DNA of 64,000 nucleotides from Ophiodon elongatus (Eukaryota > Chordata > Actinopteri > Perciformes > Hexagrammidae). The notes under the pieces were generated by a model that searched no databases, was not told the origin of the DNA, and saw only the letters and a list, made by a program, of their open reading frames with translations. Below, piece by piece: positions 48,075 through 58,681 of this stretch; positions within the stretch are counted from its first letter, which is position 1; every line of letters begins with the position of its first letter. The stretch spans positions 9,092,001-9,156,000 of the forward strand of contig JACSYO010000415.1 in assembly GCA_016806645.1 (NCBI GenBank), in the 5' to 3' direction. The translations under genes were made by a program, and so were the position numbers.

Positions 48075-51000
48075 ACGGACACGGACACGATGCCATGGTC
48101 CAGTCTTCCCGGCTGGCCTGAGTGCTTTCTCATTACTCCCACACCATTTACACACTAATGCAGTTTGCAGGGGCCCAGGCACCAATATGAGACACTCCAC
48201 ATTTCATTACTGGGCCCTAATAGTAGGGGGATGAGAGGCTGCTGGAGAAAGGGAAGAAGGAGAGAGGGAGGGAGCGAGCAAGACAGTGGGAGAGATGGAG
48301 CGGAGGGATGACAGGCTCTTTTATTACCCCGCCTTCCCTGAAAACCTATTTAGGACCCGCGCACGCTCAATTGAAGACATCTCTCAGACATCTACCCTCT
48401 CAAATACAGACATTGTCGCTGTTCACCCAATCCACCCGTTCACCTTTTTTCCCCTCTTCCTCTACTCCCTCCATCTCCTCCTTCCGCCCCCCCAGTCCAA
48501 CGCTTCTCTGTCTCATTCCTCAACCCGTGGCATATAATTGGAAGGAAGCCTTTTGCGGAAAACGCAAGGCACCGAGGCCCACCATCGGTTCCCCCGCCGG
48601 CGCGACAGGGATCACTCGGGTGACATCGACACAGGGTTTCTGTCTCGCTGCTCTAGAGGGAGCAGCCTGTCTCTGGTGATAATGCAGAGAGAGGCTAAGC
48701 AGAGGAGGGAGAGAAAGGGGGAGAAGTGGATGAGAAGGAGCCGGTTGCTGGGGGCCTCGAGTCCGTCTGGGGAATGCACCGGTTGCGTGCACGAATAAAC
48801 ATTATCTCGCGCCTATTGACTGAGAGCTGAGCCGAACAGCCGGCGGGCCGACTGAGAATAAGTTGTTTACACTTGCAAAAAAAAAAAGAAAAAAACCCCA
48901 CTGTGCGTGTGCCCTCAATAAAATTGCTCTCCATCCCCCCCGTGACTCACACACTCAAGGTCGCAGGGCGAGGCATGCAAATACAGTCGCACTAAAAAAC
49001 GTGGAGTGACAGCGTTGGGACTGAGAGACACACAGAGGCAAGTGGAAGGGGAGAGTCGGATAACTGGAGTGACAGCAAAGTGACACATAGCAGCTGAAAT
49101 CAGCACCCAAATGACGGAGTCGGGGTAAAAGGGGTGCGCGGGTGGGGGGTGTCACCAACCCAGTGTGCATAAGCTGACACACAGAGGGAAACTTAAAGTT
49201 TGTAGTAGTCTGTGGTGTGTGGGTGTTTGAATGTGGACGCGAGGTCTTTGGCTGCACATATCAAGTGAGTTTGGAAGCAGTTTGTTCCAAATATTCATGG
49301 CCATGTTCGCCAACCTGCTGGTGTGCATGGATTTCTAGCACACAGTGTTTTCTGAAACGAGGAGAAAGCAGAGCGAGTAGACAGGAAGTTGTTCCCACGA
49401 AGCCGAGTGCAACTTTGCATCACTTAATGAAGTAAGTCGAGGTGGCAGTCTAGAAGCAAGATTTAATCTACCATCATGTTAAGACGAGGAAAAGCAGCTG
49501 ATTATCGAATTTGAGAATCAAGTGTCCATCGGTTTTGATTGAAAATTGTTTTTAACAATTCATTGATCTTCAGAATATACTTGATTCATTTTGTATTGAT
49601 TAGTTGTTGTTCCAAGTAGCTTAAATCTTTTTAAAAATAAACTAGCACTTGAGATTGAACGCTGTACATTACACATCCTAGTTTAAATATCGACTAAAGT
49701 TAATGTCTTAACTTCTTGCTACAGAAACCAATTTGTTCTATCTTATGATTAGACTTACAGATTTACTTCTTACATTTACATCGTAATCTTTTAAAGCTGC
49801 CTTTAGGCCATGAACAGAAACCAATATCAGTCTTTGGCAATTTCTCCTTGTTTTAACTTCTACTTATTTACACTTTATCATAATATTTGAAGTAGGAACT
49901 AAAGTGGCCACTGTATTGGAGTTCAAAAATATTTATTAATTAAAATTAAAGAGCAGCAGATGCAGAAATACTTTTTGTAGTATGTGGCCACAGCAATAAA
50001 CGACTATATCACATTAAACTAGTAGTATTGTATATTTTCTATGTCACATGGGGTTTTCTGGTCTAACTGGTTGAAATATACGTTACTTATCTGTATATTC
50101 TGTATATGACCCACAATCAAAAAAGCTTCGGCCATTAGAGCATCAGGTAGTGTTATTAACAAACTATTTGTGCAATTACTATCACAAACATAAAAAAGAA
50201 AGATGTGGATTTACTGCCACACTGAAAGTTGATCTGGTTTCTGTTTTCCCTTCCTCACAAACACGTCCCAAAGACACTAAAACGCACTCCAAAGCAATAT
50301 CGGGCCTTTGATAGATGTCTGCCTGTGTAAAGTAGCAGGTGGCCAGGGAAGAGGCAGGTCTGTGAGCAGACATGAGCTCAGACTGCAGACGCGGGTGTCA
50401 AGCAGACGGCTGGGGCGAGAAGCCGAGGTGATTCTTTCTGTGTCCCCAAATGCCCTCAAACTCATCTGAGCCTCGGCAGTGTGAAAGCTACAGTGGCACG
50501 AGGTTAGTCCTGTTCGAATACACAGCCCCAATTCTGAGTATGAGAAGCAAAGATCATAGTAGTAATAATAAATGATTTTATAGAAAAGTACACCTTATCC
50601 TTCTTGCAAGCCAATTGGAGCATACTGGGCTTTATTGGGAGGGGGGGCCTTAAAGAGACGGGTGATAAACCCAAGTGTTTCAGTCGGAGGGTGAATACAG
50701 GTATACTCAGACAGGAGGAGAAAAATAAAGTGTTTTTCAATATTAAAGCGTGGAAACATATTCTAGTGGAAATCCCAGATACAAGTATGAACCTGTAAAT
50801 GAACATGATATTTATTGAGTAATCTTGTGGAATCGAATAAAGCGTCACCAATTGGTGCATCCATGCGCCTTCACATATCGGCGTAAATAGTCCAACTGCC
50901 CGCCGCCGAGCCGGAAAGTGACCCTGCCCAAGGTCACGTCTGCTGACATGATTTAAACATGCATGCCAGGCGCTGCCTCAGAGAGCTGGAGACAGGCAGC

Positions 51001-52146
51001 TGACAGCTTATCTATATTTCAAGCAAGGACGAGTGGACATCCAGAAAGAGGGAAAAGAAAAAGGGACCATGGTGACCAGTGTTTGTGTGTGTGTGTGTGT
51101 GTGTGTGTGGATTGGATGTGGCTCTTCCCTGCGGAACCAAAGGTTTAGCAGCTGGCAGGCTGGTACCTGTATGTTACCAGGCAGACTTTAGCTGGTAGAG
51201 AGAGGACGGAGGCTTCGATACCAAGAGGGTGTTTGCAAATGTATAATCTGTTTTGTTTTACATGCACATACATATTCTGGCAATTACGCACTGAAGTTCT
51301 TACACTTTTAACCTGGTAAAACTTCAAGATAACTATATTTTTGTGACTAAATACTTTTGTTGGAGCGATCATTTCCTCCACTTGGCACAGAGGACTGGCT
51401 TTCAGTGTAAAAAAACCAAATGGCATCATTAACATTTGTGGATCATCGCCAACGCTGTCAAAACCCTTTGTTGGACTTGTGCCTGCTGAGGTACTCATTT
51501 ATACAGACTGTCACAGTGCTCATGAGAATCTCGATAAATAAATGGCACCTCTTCACTTCACAGCCATCTTTCCGGCACTCCAATTGGGAACATGATCTAC
51601 TTTTCTATTCCACAGGTTTGTGTGATGGTGGTGGGTGCTCGTGTTTTAGCCCGGCTCATGCCTTTTCTCACTCCCAACTGGTCAAATATATAAGGCAGCC
51701 AGGGTCGCTGGCCATACGTGTCAAACTATGACGCTCCACTCGACCGTAGTCATGGCGTTTAGTGAAGTAGGAAGTCAGGTTGTGCAGTGTAAAGAGTGAT
51801 GAACTGTGTGAGACCAAACGTTGATGTGTACGTATGCTGCTTGCGTAGCAGCTTACTTAACTACGAGACAAATGTTCTTATTTTAACCAGATCACGATCT
51901 TTTGCTGCCTAAACCTAGCCAGGTTGCTTCCTGTAAAAAAAGGTACGTTTATTTTGAAAAGACAGAAACAAGCGGAAATTGACGAGTGCAAAACTGAACT
52001 GAACTGAACTGAACTGCTTGGTTTAAATTCCAGTACTAAATAACCACAGAGCAACTCAGGACACACGCTGTGCTGATAAAACCTGCCTTCACATAACTAC
52101 AACCACATAAAAAGCCATGTGTGCATCCTGTGTGCACATAAGTGTA

Positions 52147-52183
<37 letters not shown>

Positions 52184-52949
52184 TGCATTTCTAATTTCAC
52201 CTCTTGTCAACTTTTGTTGCACATGGTTTCCCTTTACCTGAATTTCTTTTTACAGAATAATAATGAAAAAAAAAATCCTTATTGTGTTTTTATATTCCCT
52301 GTGTCTCTCTTGCGCTATCTCTCTTTTTTTTCTCCCCCTGTTGGCTTTGCCCAAATTTAGAAACCAGTGAGGGCTGACTGTCATGCATATGAATAGCTCA
52401 ATGTCTCACAACCGGGCTACAAATCCCCATTGTGGCTCCGGAGATAGCTTAAGCTCTACAAGTAACACAGGCAAACTCCCCGTCAACACCATAACTGTCA
52501 GTTCTTCAGTAAACAAACTCAACCCCCACCCTGCTCCCAACTCAGGGAGATGGTGTGAACGTATGTGTGTGTTGTGTGATTTTATATGGGTGTGTGTCTC
52601 TGAAGGTATGTGGATGCATGTGGGCATACTGCGTACGTGTGTGTGTGTGTATGTGTGTGTGTGTGTGTTTGCAGGCAGCGCCACAGTTTGTATGCATCTT
52701 TAATACGTGCCTTATGACAGTGGAGCGGCCTGCGTGGAGCCGAGGATCCGTAAATTCAATATTTCTATAATATCGTACCCAGTGGCTCGGACGAGGGCTC
52801 CACTCTCTGCAAACAATCCTGCCACACCAGACAGGACTCGCACCATCTGAGTGATCCACACACGTGAATGCAAACAATGCCCCCGAATGCTTTCATATCC
52901 AGCATCACCATGGAAACCCATCTTTTAGAAGGAGCACAGGGACCAACAT

Positions 52950-52984
<35 letters not shown>

Positions 52985-55900
52985 GTGCATCCCTATGGAC
53001 CATGCCGCAGCCGACTGTCAGCGACGATAGAAAGGTAGCAGAGTTTTTAGGAAAAGACCAGAGTCAGAGGCTGACTGCAGGAACATGTGCAGTGATGCAC
53101 ATGCTAAAACAAAAGGCAAGGTCATCTATGACCTCTAGGTCAACAACAACAAACTTTTGTGTTTTCAGAGTAACATCTTTTTTTTTTTTAACGTTACTGT
53201 GAGGAACTTTTAACTGGTAGTCAGCCGTCTCAGTTTAATACTGATGCTTCTATATGACCCACATAAGTAAACGAGCTCTGCACCCGGCAGCGGCGGCTCC
53301 TCTTCTGACCGAGAGCAGAGCTTCGACTCGCTGCTCCGACGGCCCCCCGCTGAGCGCCAACACAGACACCATGTTGTTGGAGACCCAGGCCGTATTGCTG
53401 GGCCCGCTGGAGGAAAGGGAGGCGCGGGAGAACTAGAACCAGGACGGAGAGGAGCAGACTGTCAGACCCTGCTGCAGTAAAATGAGAGGTTTTCTAAAGG
53501 GACTCTGGTGCCCAGAAGCACAACCGCTTTTGTCCTCATGCAGGGACCGTCGAACCAGCTCAAAATTAAAGTTCCTCGTAGTGACTCTTTTATCTTTTAG
53601 TGAAACTTTTATCAGTTTCATGGGATTTGTAACTCTAAAAATGTATTTTAGGTTTAAAAAGTCTTCAAAATAGTGAATAAGTCCTCTGAATTATGCGAAT
53701 TCTACCAATTAAGCAGGGTGAAAGCATAAAGATCAGTGAAATGGAATTATATAGAAGCAGCAAATAATTTAGGAGAATAAACCACTTTATATGAGGGTCA
53801 CACACTGATGTATCACTATGCTGGTATTTATTAATTTTGGATATTGTCCCTTCAGTCACCTTGCATTCCCCCTCCACACCCTCCATGATTAAAGTATGCA
53901 GCTCTTTAAGTGCTTTCAAGTCGACTATAAATCATGTTACGCTTTAGAATTTGGGCATCAGATGCACAAAGTTGCATGGATCATTTATTTGAATCAATTA
54001 CTGAATGATGGGCTTTGCTTAACAATAATGCAATTATGAACAATTGTTAATAAGTGGTTTACTTTTAATGGTTACTGTTGACTCACAGTGTTGGCATTGA
54101 AATATATCTTCATTGTTGTTGGGTGGATGAGTCATGGGTGATGGGAAATCTGTTGCACTTCCAAAATAGCCAAGTTTCACTTTATAATCCGTCTCAGATT
54201 ACATAGCATTACAAATGCATACAACTTTACAATCATGGCCGATTTGCAGGATTTCAAGACGAAAGTCTCCGGTTCAAACGAGGACCAGCATTTCTCTGAT
54301 CTCTCCCACGTTTCAAGCTATTTTATTTTGAGCACTTTGTCCGGCCCACAGGCTCTTCAGAATAAAACGTGGAAGAACATCCCTCAACAGGAATAAGTCT
54401 ACAGCCATGCTTGCAGCTCTCTGAGGCTGTTTGAGCTAAATGCTAACATCAGCACGCTAACATGCTCACAATGACTTTGGTTTGCTATTTTTTACCTATT
54501 TTACTACAGTTCAACTGCAGCTGTTGGGAATGTCATGAGTTTTGCAGATAGTTCTGACCTGGAAATGGTACTAGATAAAAAGGGGAGGTACCACTGATAT
54601 TACAATTCCTCTTGAGGGCAACAGGAATATATGTACTGAATTTCATGACTATCCATCCAATAGATGTGGAGACGTTTCACTCAAAAACTGCAAATATCAA
54701 CCTTCATTGTGGGGCAAGAGAAAATGTCAGGGGATGACCAAAGTCATGTCACCTTCTTGGCCCCAATTATATCCGCACCAAATTCAATGGACAATCTGTC
54801 CAACAGTTGTTTTTGTTGTTGAGATATTTCAGTCTGGACCAAAGTAGTTAACTAACGTACCAACCAACAAACCATTGCCATCCATAATATAAAGCAGGCA
54901 GGCTCAGCAACACATCTTTCTTTTGGAGAAATAGTGGAAAAATCAATATTAGTCCAACAGGATAAAAGCAACAACAAAAAAAGGCCCCGGGAGGGTCAGT
55001 CTTTGAAAAAAAACAAACACACAATTGGTCTCGTTAGACAGCACGTGTTTCTGTCAGTGCATGAAAGCTGAAGCACGCTGGTTTGCTCTTTATCTCAAAA
55101 CAAGGCCGTCACTGTCACTCCGATCACCCGTCCGCCTTTAAGCGCCTATCGCTGTCAGTCCGTGTCCTTTAGAGCGCCTGCTCTGCTGTCACACATGTCC
55201 TTGATGTTTATGAGGTTGAGATGGTCTCCTGCATCGTGTCGAGCGTCTCATCGCGAATTCAGAAACTCGTCTCAAAGAAGACGTTGCTAAATATGGATAC
55301 GGATTCTAAAGCCGAGCCGCGCGGCTGTTTTATGTAATTAGCTGCTAACAACAAACGGGCTGCTGCCACTTTGATGTCACTCTGCCTGCTACTCTCACGA
55401 GACCAAAATCCACAAAGTACAGTGTTCACCTATGTAAAGTTGTCTGTTTTCCAAAGTGGCTGAGCTCAAGCTGCGGGCTGAGTTCACTCATATAAGTCAG
55501 CGAGATGCTGAGACTGTTTCATAATGCAGCCGATCTGCTTTCAATCCTTCCCAGTAATTTCACTGTTCGAGAGACGCATATCTTAGCGGCGCATGAAAAA
55601 TGCAAAATATGTTAGAGGACCCTAATAAGCAGAAAAAAATTGAATCATAATAACACACTTCATTACTCCATTCTCAGGACATGAAATATGCAGGGAGGCA
55701 CTAATTTGTTATCAGGTTAATTATCTATGTTTCAGAGTTGCTGAGGCGTTCACTTTCCCAGATTAATGAATTATGACTCTTATTTACTCAGGCTGGCTGA
55801 TTTCTCCAGTGTCACAGTGAAGCGCAGAGCCGCCGGGGTCTGATGGAAGAGGAAAACCCAAACAGGAAATAGTTTAAAAGAGGATACTAGACAGCTCCAT

Positions 55901-57515
55901 GAACTCGAGCTTCTAAAGCATCTTCCACTGGTGAAAACAGACTCCATCCGTCTATAATTTGGAAGACACCATAGCAGTGTGTCAGCTTCCCTTAAAACCT
56001 CGAGCATACAGTGACCAGATGTCCCGGTTTGCCCGGGATTGTCCCAGTTTCAAGCCACATGTCCCGAGAAATATCTGTAAAATACTCAAATGTCCCAGTT
56101 TACAAAAGTCACTGCCAAATTGTAACAGTTTTCACCAATAATAATATTATAATACTTGTTTTCAGCACTTACATAGATGTTTCATGTTATGTCCCTCTCA
56201 TTAACACATACGCACTACATGTGTCAATCTTTCAAGGTGTCGTTGTCAAGGCTGTTGCTATGACACTTGTCGTCGGTACACTAATGGTTAGCTGTCATGC
56301 CGAAGAGGAAGTTTTCTAAAGAGCTCCAGGAAGCTTAGCCCTTCCTTCGTAAAGTACCCGTCAACAAAAATGCTGCATTCTGGACACACTCCAAGAGTAC
56401 ATTTTTGGTCCTGCACGGTGGAAATGCAGATATAAAAGATTAAGACGGACAAATAACAATATACAATAGCTGGCAAAGAATGTGTCACAGCCGGCCATTT
56501 AGCAGGCAGCCTGCGCACTGACAAATACCTTAATTTTTAGTTTTAAAAGGTATCTGATAATTACACCTATGTGTTTTGTGTTTACTAGTTTAATTATACC
56601 CTTTGCAATTAAACTATGAATTGTATAACCACATTTTTTGGAGACAAAGCATAATGTTTTTTTTGTCTGCTGTCCATGGTGTTGAAAGGTGTGCTCAGTG
56701 GATGTGCCTGGACCTGAAATAATTGTCCCCCATCCTGATGAAAATGCCAACGGTGTGTGCACAAGCGCTCGCATGAACGTGTAGTACACTTAAAAGTTTG
56801 TGGGAGTTGAAAATACGGTCAACCTAGTCTGGCAATTTAGATGCGATAGTTGCATTTCCTGCTGCCGGACGGTATCTTCATGTGTCTCAGGCGGGAAGAA
56901 ATCCTTTATAACAGAAGCCAGCATGTCGCAGGAGAGAAAATGAAACTATCCCTAACATTAAAATTTGTCTGCACTTTGCTGCAGAATCAAACGTCTGCAG
57001 CTCCCTGAGCTTGAGGCGTCCGCTGCAGCTTTTGGAGAGTTTTGTTAACTGTAATTGTCAGAGCTTTGAGAGAACCTGGAGAGGAACAACTCAGGAGAAT
57101 GTACGAAGCTAAAACCAAAAGGTGAAGGCTCTTTTTAATATTTAAGTGACCAAAACTCAAACCTCTCATTCTAATGTCTTTTGATTGTGTGTGAGACGTA
57201 ACCTGTAAACGGCATGTGAATAATAAAATGTAGTTATATTCTCCATGAGACTTTTCATCCCACATCTTTTTCCTGGTAACAACCAGTGCTCTGCAGTGAC
57301 GGCTGGCTTACCGTTCCCATTGCCCAGGTGGAAGTATCCATCGACCAGTGAGGCTCCATTGTTGAAGTGCTGAGTCATGTGATCCAGCCAGTTGGCCTCC
57401 ACGCCTTTGACCCCCTCATCGCAGTTCTGAACCCGCAGTGGCACCTTGACAGTGTAGTACTTCATCTGGCCCTCTCGCACCGGTGGGTGGTTGTACAAAG
57501 CCAGCAGTTCCGCGC
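27286..57515 (-). CDS. rftn1: Raftlin, last five coding exons (gene span, 5' end not found)
   Basis: Raftlins are N-terminally acylated, lipid-raft-associated proteins of the plasma membrane involved in B/T-cell receptor and TLR signalling. Five minus-strand exons join in phase: 57515-57312, 47246-47128, 33892-33789, 28791-28716, 27942-27286. They give about 385 residues from the middle of the protein to the stop. Family motifs run in order: KYYTVKVPLRV, EANWLDHMTQHF, DGYFHLG, KSVESVFIFQEA, FDAIVVEQWTVING, VPLLQSLATYGWRLTCVLP, TKQIVFLQRP, and a Lys-rich then Glu-rich tail. LTCVLPTPV and the YGW context are closer to RFTN1 than RFTN2. The N-terminal acylated exon and the variable middle are absent, probably beyond 64000. 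All visible exons are free of frameshifts. The a/b paralogue is unresolved. Confidence 0.88.
27943..28715 (-). other. Raftlin last intron
   Basis: 773-bp intron with GTACAC donor and TTTCAG acceptor. A short GT run lies at 28545-28561. No gene is seen. Confidence 0.7.
28716..28791 (-). CDS. rftn1: Raftlin exon encoding TKQIVFLQRP
   Basis: 76 bases, phase 2 in and phase 0 out. It reads DGSLSTKQIVFLQRPILGRK then KRESK, one of the most conserved raftlin segments. The acceptor is CTCTCTCAG with the polypyrimidine tract made entirely of (TC)n. Confidence 0.92.
28794..28852. repeat. (GA)n microsatellite forming a raftlin splice-acceptor tract
   Basis: About 59 bases of perfect GA on the plus strand, i.e. 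(TC)n on the raftlin strand, lying two to three bases from the exon start at 28791. The frames it generates (poly Arg-Glu or Ser-Leu) are artefacts. Confidence 0.95.
29577..29616. repeat. (CT)n microsatellite
   Basis: Forty bases of perfect CT within a raftlin intron. Confidence 0.95.
29800..29841. repeat. (CA)n microsatellite
   Basis: Nearly perfect CA run with one CG interruption. Confidence 0.93.
33789..33892 (-). CDS. rftn1: Raftlin exon encoding the LTCVLPTP segment
   Basis: 104 bases, phase 0 in (acceptor TTTTCTACGCAG) and phase 2 out (donor GTAAAG). It reads GLQVKADYVPLLQSLATYGW followed by RLTCVLPTPVIKTN. An AG closer to the codon for VKADY also exists, but starting at GGT keeps the conserved NG-x-x-V-K spacing with the upstream WTVIN. 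Confidence 0.93.
35858..35912. repeat. (GA)n microsatellite
   Basis: About 55 bases of perfect GA. Confidence 0.95.
37800..38000. repeat. Dispersed teleost repeat fragment (copy B)
   Basis: CTCTAGGCGCCACCATGAGG, TTGACATTTATGGGTCAGAG and AAACTTGGACATCTATGGTG follow the pattern of the same family as 9120-9400 and 54420-54890. Confidence 0.55.
39605..39667. repeat. (AT)n-rich microsatellite
   Basis: Interrupted AT/ACAT/GTAT alternation of about 60 bases. Confidence 0.88.
39942..39996. repeat. (AC)n microsatellite
   Basis: About 55 bases of perfect AC. Confidence 0.95.
40458..40500. repeat. (AT)n microsatellite
   Basis: About 42 bases of perfect AT flanked by T-runs. Confidence 0.95.
43430..43653 (+). 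repeat. Unclassified dispersed repeat, copy 1
   Basis: Shares long blocks with 53350-53583 in the same orientation, including GGGCCCGCTGGAGG, CCCTGCTGCAGTAAAATGAG, CTAAAGGGACTCTGGTGCC and AAGTTCCTC. GC-rich at the left, A-rich at the right. No coding function is recognised. Confidence 0.75.
45057..45126. repeat. (CA)n microsatellite
   Basis: About 70 bases of CA with a few interruptions at the left. Confidence 0.95.
47128..47246 (-). CDS. rftn1: Raftlin exon encoding VFIFQE and VVEQWTVIN
   Basis: 119 bases, phase 1 in (acceptor TTCTTCTCTGCAG) and phase 0 out (donor GTGAGT). It reads MLPKSVESVFIFQEASEGE, then APTFDAIVVEQWTVIN, a signature block shared by raftlins. Confidence 0.94.
48021..48078. 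repeat. (CA)n microsatellite
   Basis: About 55 bases of nearly perfect CA. Confidence 0.94.
52148..52182. repeat. (CA)n microsatellite
   Basis: About 35 bases of perfect CA. Confidence 0.94.
53350..53583 (+). repeat. Unclassified dispersed repeat, copy 2
   Basis: Second copy of the element at 43430-43653, about 10 kb away in the same orientation. Differences are scattered substitutions and small indels, so the copies are separate older insertions rather than a recent duplication. Confidence 0.75.
54420..54890. repeat. Dispersed teleost repeat (copy C, longest)
   Basis: Contains CAGCACGCTAACATGCTCAC, GGAATGTCATGAGTTTTGCA, TTACAATTCCTCTTGAGGGC, GAATTTCATGACTATCCATC and TCAGTCTGGACCAAAGTAGT in order. 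This is the near-complete arrangement of a common teleost interspersed repeat of which 9120-9400 and 37800-38000 are fragments. Confidence 0.65.
57312..57515 (-). CDS. rftn1: Raftlin exon encoding ANWLDHMTQHF
   Basis: 204 bases, phase 1 in (acceptor TTGTTTTCTCGACAG) and phase 1 out (donor GTAAGC). It reads AELLALYNHPPVREGQMKYY, TVKVPLRVQNCDEGVKGVEA, NWLDHMTQHFNNGASLVDGY and FHLGNGN. The end joins the next exon to make Asp. It is the most 5' raftlin exon I can find in the window. Confidence 0.93.
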
Positions 57516-58456
57516 CTGTCGAGAAAACAAACAAAAAAACCTGCCGTTGATTTAACTCCATATGTGTTGTGACAATACAGATGTAGCCTCTGTGGAAGTC
57601 CCACGTTTTACTGCATGATTATTGAACTACCGCTGTACATTGGCCACAATCCAAAGTGCAATTTGGCACTGTCTGTAGAGCACTTTTCCTCTTCAGCTGC
57701 CAGAGGTTTTAAGAAATGGCCCGATAAACGGTTGGCGGAGAGACAGCGGTGCTTTGGTTTGAAATATACAACTTTTGTGGCAATGCAAACAACTATCTGT
57801 AAAGAAGTAGTTTATGAGGAAATACTGCAGTCTTAAAAGACTTCTTTATTTGGGAGAACTTACTTTCTTGTGACTTTACATGGCTAACCACACAACCGCA
57901 ATGTGGCAATAACCAATTGGAAGGACATTTATTTCCTATGAGATAAGCAAACGAGGAAACTCGGCCAACGTGAGGACAGTCAAAAAGCTTCTTGGCCAAG
58001 AAAAAGTTGGCCACAGTGTTCCTGGTAGTCAACAGAAAATAGCAATTTGTGTGCTTTCTTGTTTTCCAACCAGTTAGATTTTTTTGTCTTGTTAAAAATG
58101 TGTCACTGCAGGAGACCCCTTTGATTGACACATGAGACCCTCTGAAAGCCTCAATTGCAAAATTTCTGGGCAGGGTCTTTCAAATTGACAATTATTTATC
58201 ACTTGCAATTGTCACTAAAAATGTCTTTTTAAAAGCGTACTAATGGCCAGCAGTTTGCGTTATTCAAACTGCCAAACATTTATTCACAAATATGAATAGT
58301 GAGTGCTGTAAACAATTATCCGCCGTAAATGACACAGCCAGCCACAGCTGCAACACGTTGCGTGAAGCGAGCCTGTATTCACGTCTGTTTGTGAACCTAA
58401 TTGTACCCCTTTGAAAAAATGTTATCCAATGCCTGTTATGAGAACCTGGATTGATG

Positions 58457-58681
58457 GTAAATGGACCTGTACTTGTATAGCACTTTTCCAGTCTTCCAAC
58501 CACTCAAAGCACTCCGACACTACATGACATCATTCACCCATCGTAGGCACAGCTACGGGAGCAATTTAGGGTTAAGTGTCTTGCCCAAGGACACATCGAT
58601 ATGGACTAGTGGAGCCGGGGATCGAACCGCCGATCCTCCAATTGAAGGACGACCCTGCTCACCACTAAGCCACAGTCGCCC
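58457..58681 (-). mobile_element. tRNA-derived SINE with target-site duplication
   Basis: Read on the minus strand, the element starts GGGCGACTGTGGCTTAGTGG, with a pol III A box (TGGCTTAGTGG). About 40 bases later comes a B box (GGTTCGATCCC). A body with TGTCCTTGGGCAAGACACTT and a GGTCCATTTAC end follow. TTGATG repeats flank it at 58451-58456 and 58682-58687 as a probable target-site duplication. The body resembles widespread fish V-SINE-type sequences; the exact family is not assigned. Confidence 0.8.

Larger units (their letters stand above)
47247..57311 (-). other. Raftlin intron (47.2-57.3 kb)
   Basis: 10-kb intron with several CA/GT microsatellites (48021-48078, 51086-51110, 52148-52182, 52642-52670, 52956-52980) and dispersed repeats at 53350-53583 and 54420-54890. 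A TGACCAGATGTCCCGGTTTG segment near 56010 resembles another short repeat. No exon is recognised. Confidence 0.6.

Noticed and set aside
27286..57515. Assignment to RFTN2 instead of RFTN1
   Set aside because: As I recall the two proteins, LTCVLPTPV and the SLATYGW context match RFTN1 better than the LTSVLPTPV, LAEFGW type of RFTN2; a phylogeny would settle it.
58457..58681. Functional tRNA gene on the minus strand
   Set aside because: A and B boxes are present but the cloverleaf is not complete and a SINE body with target duplication follows.
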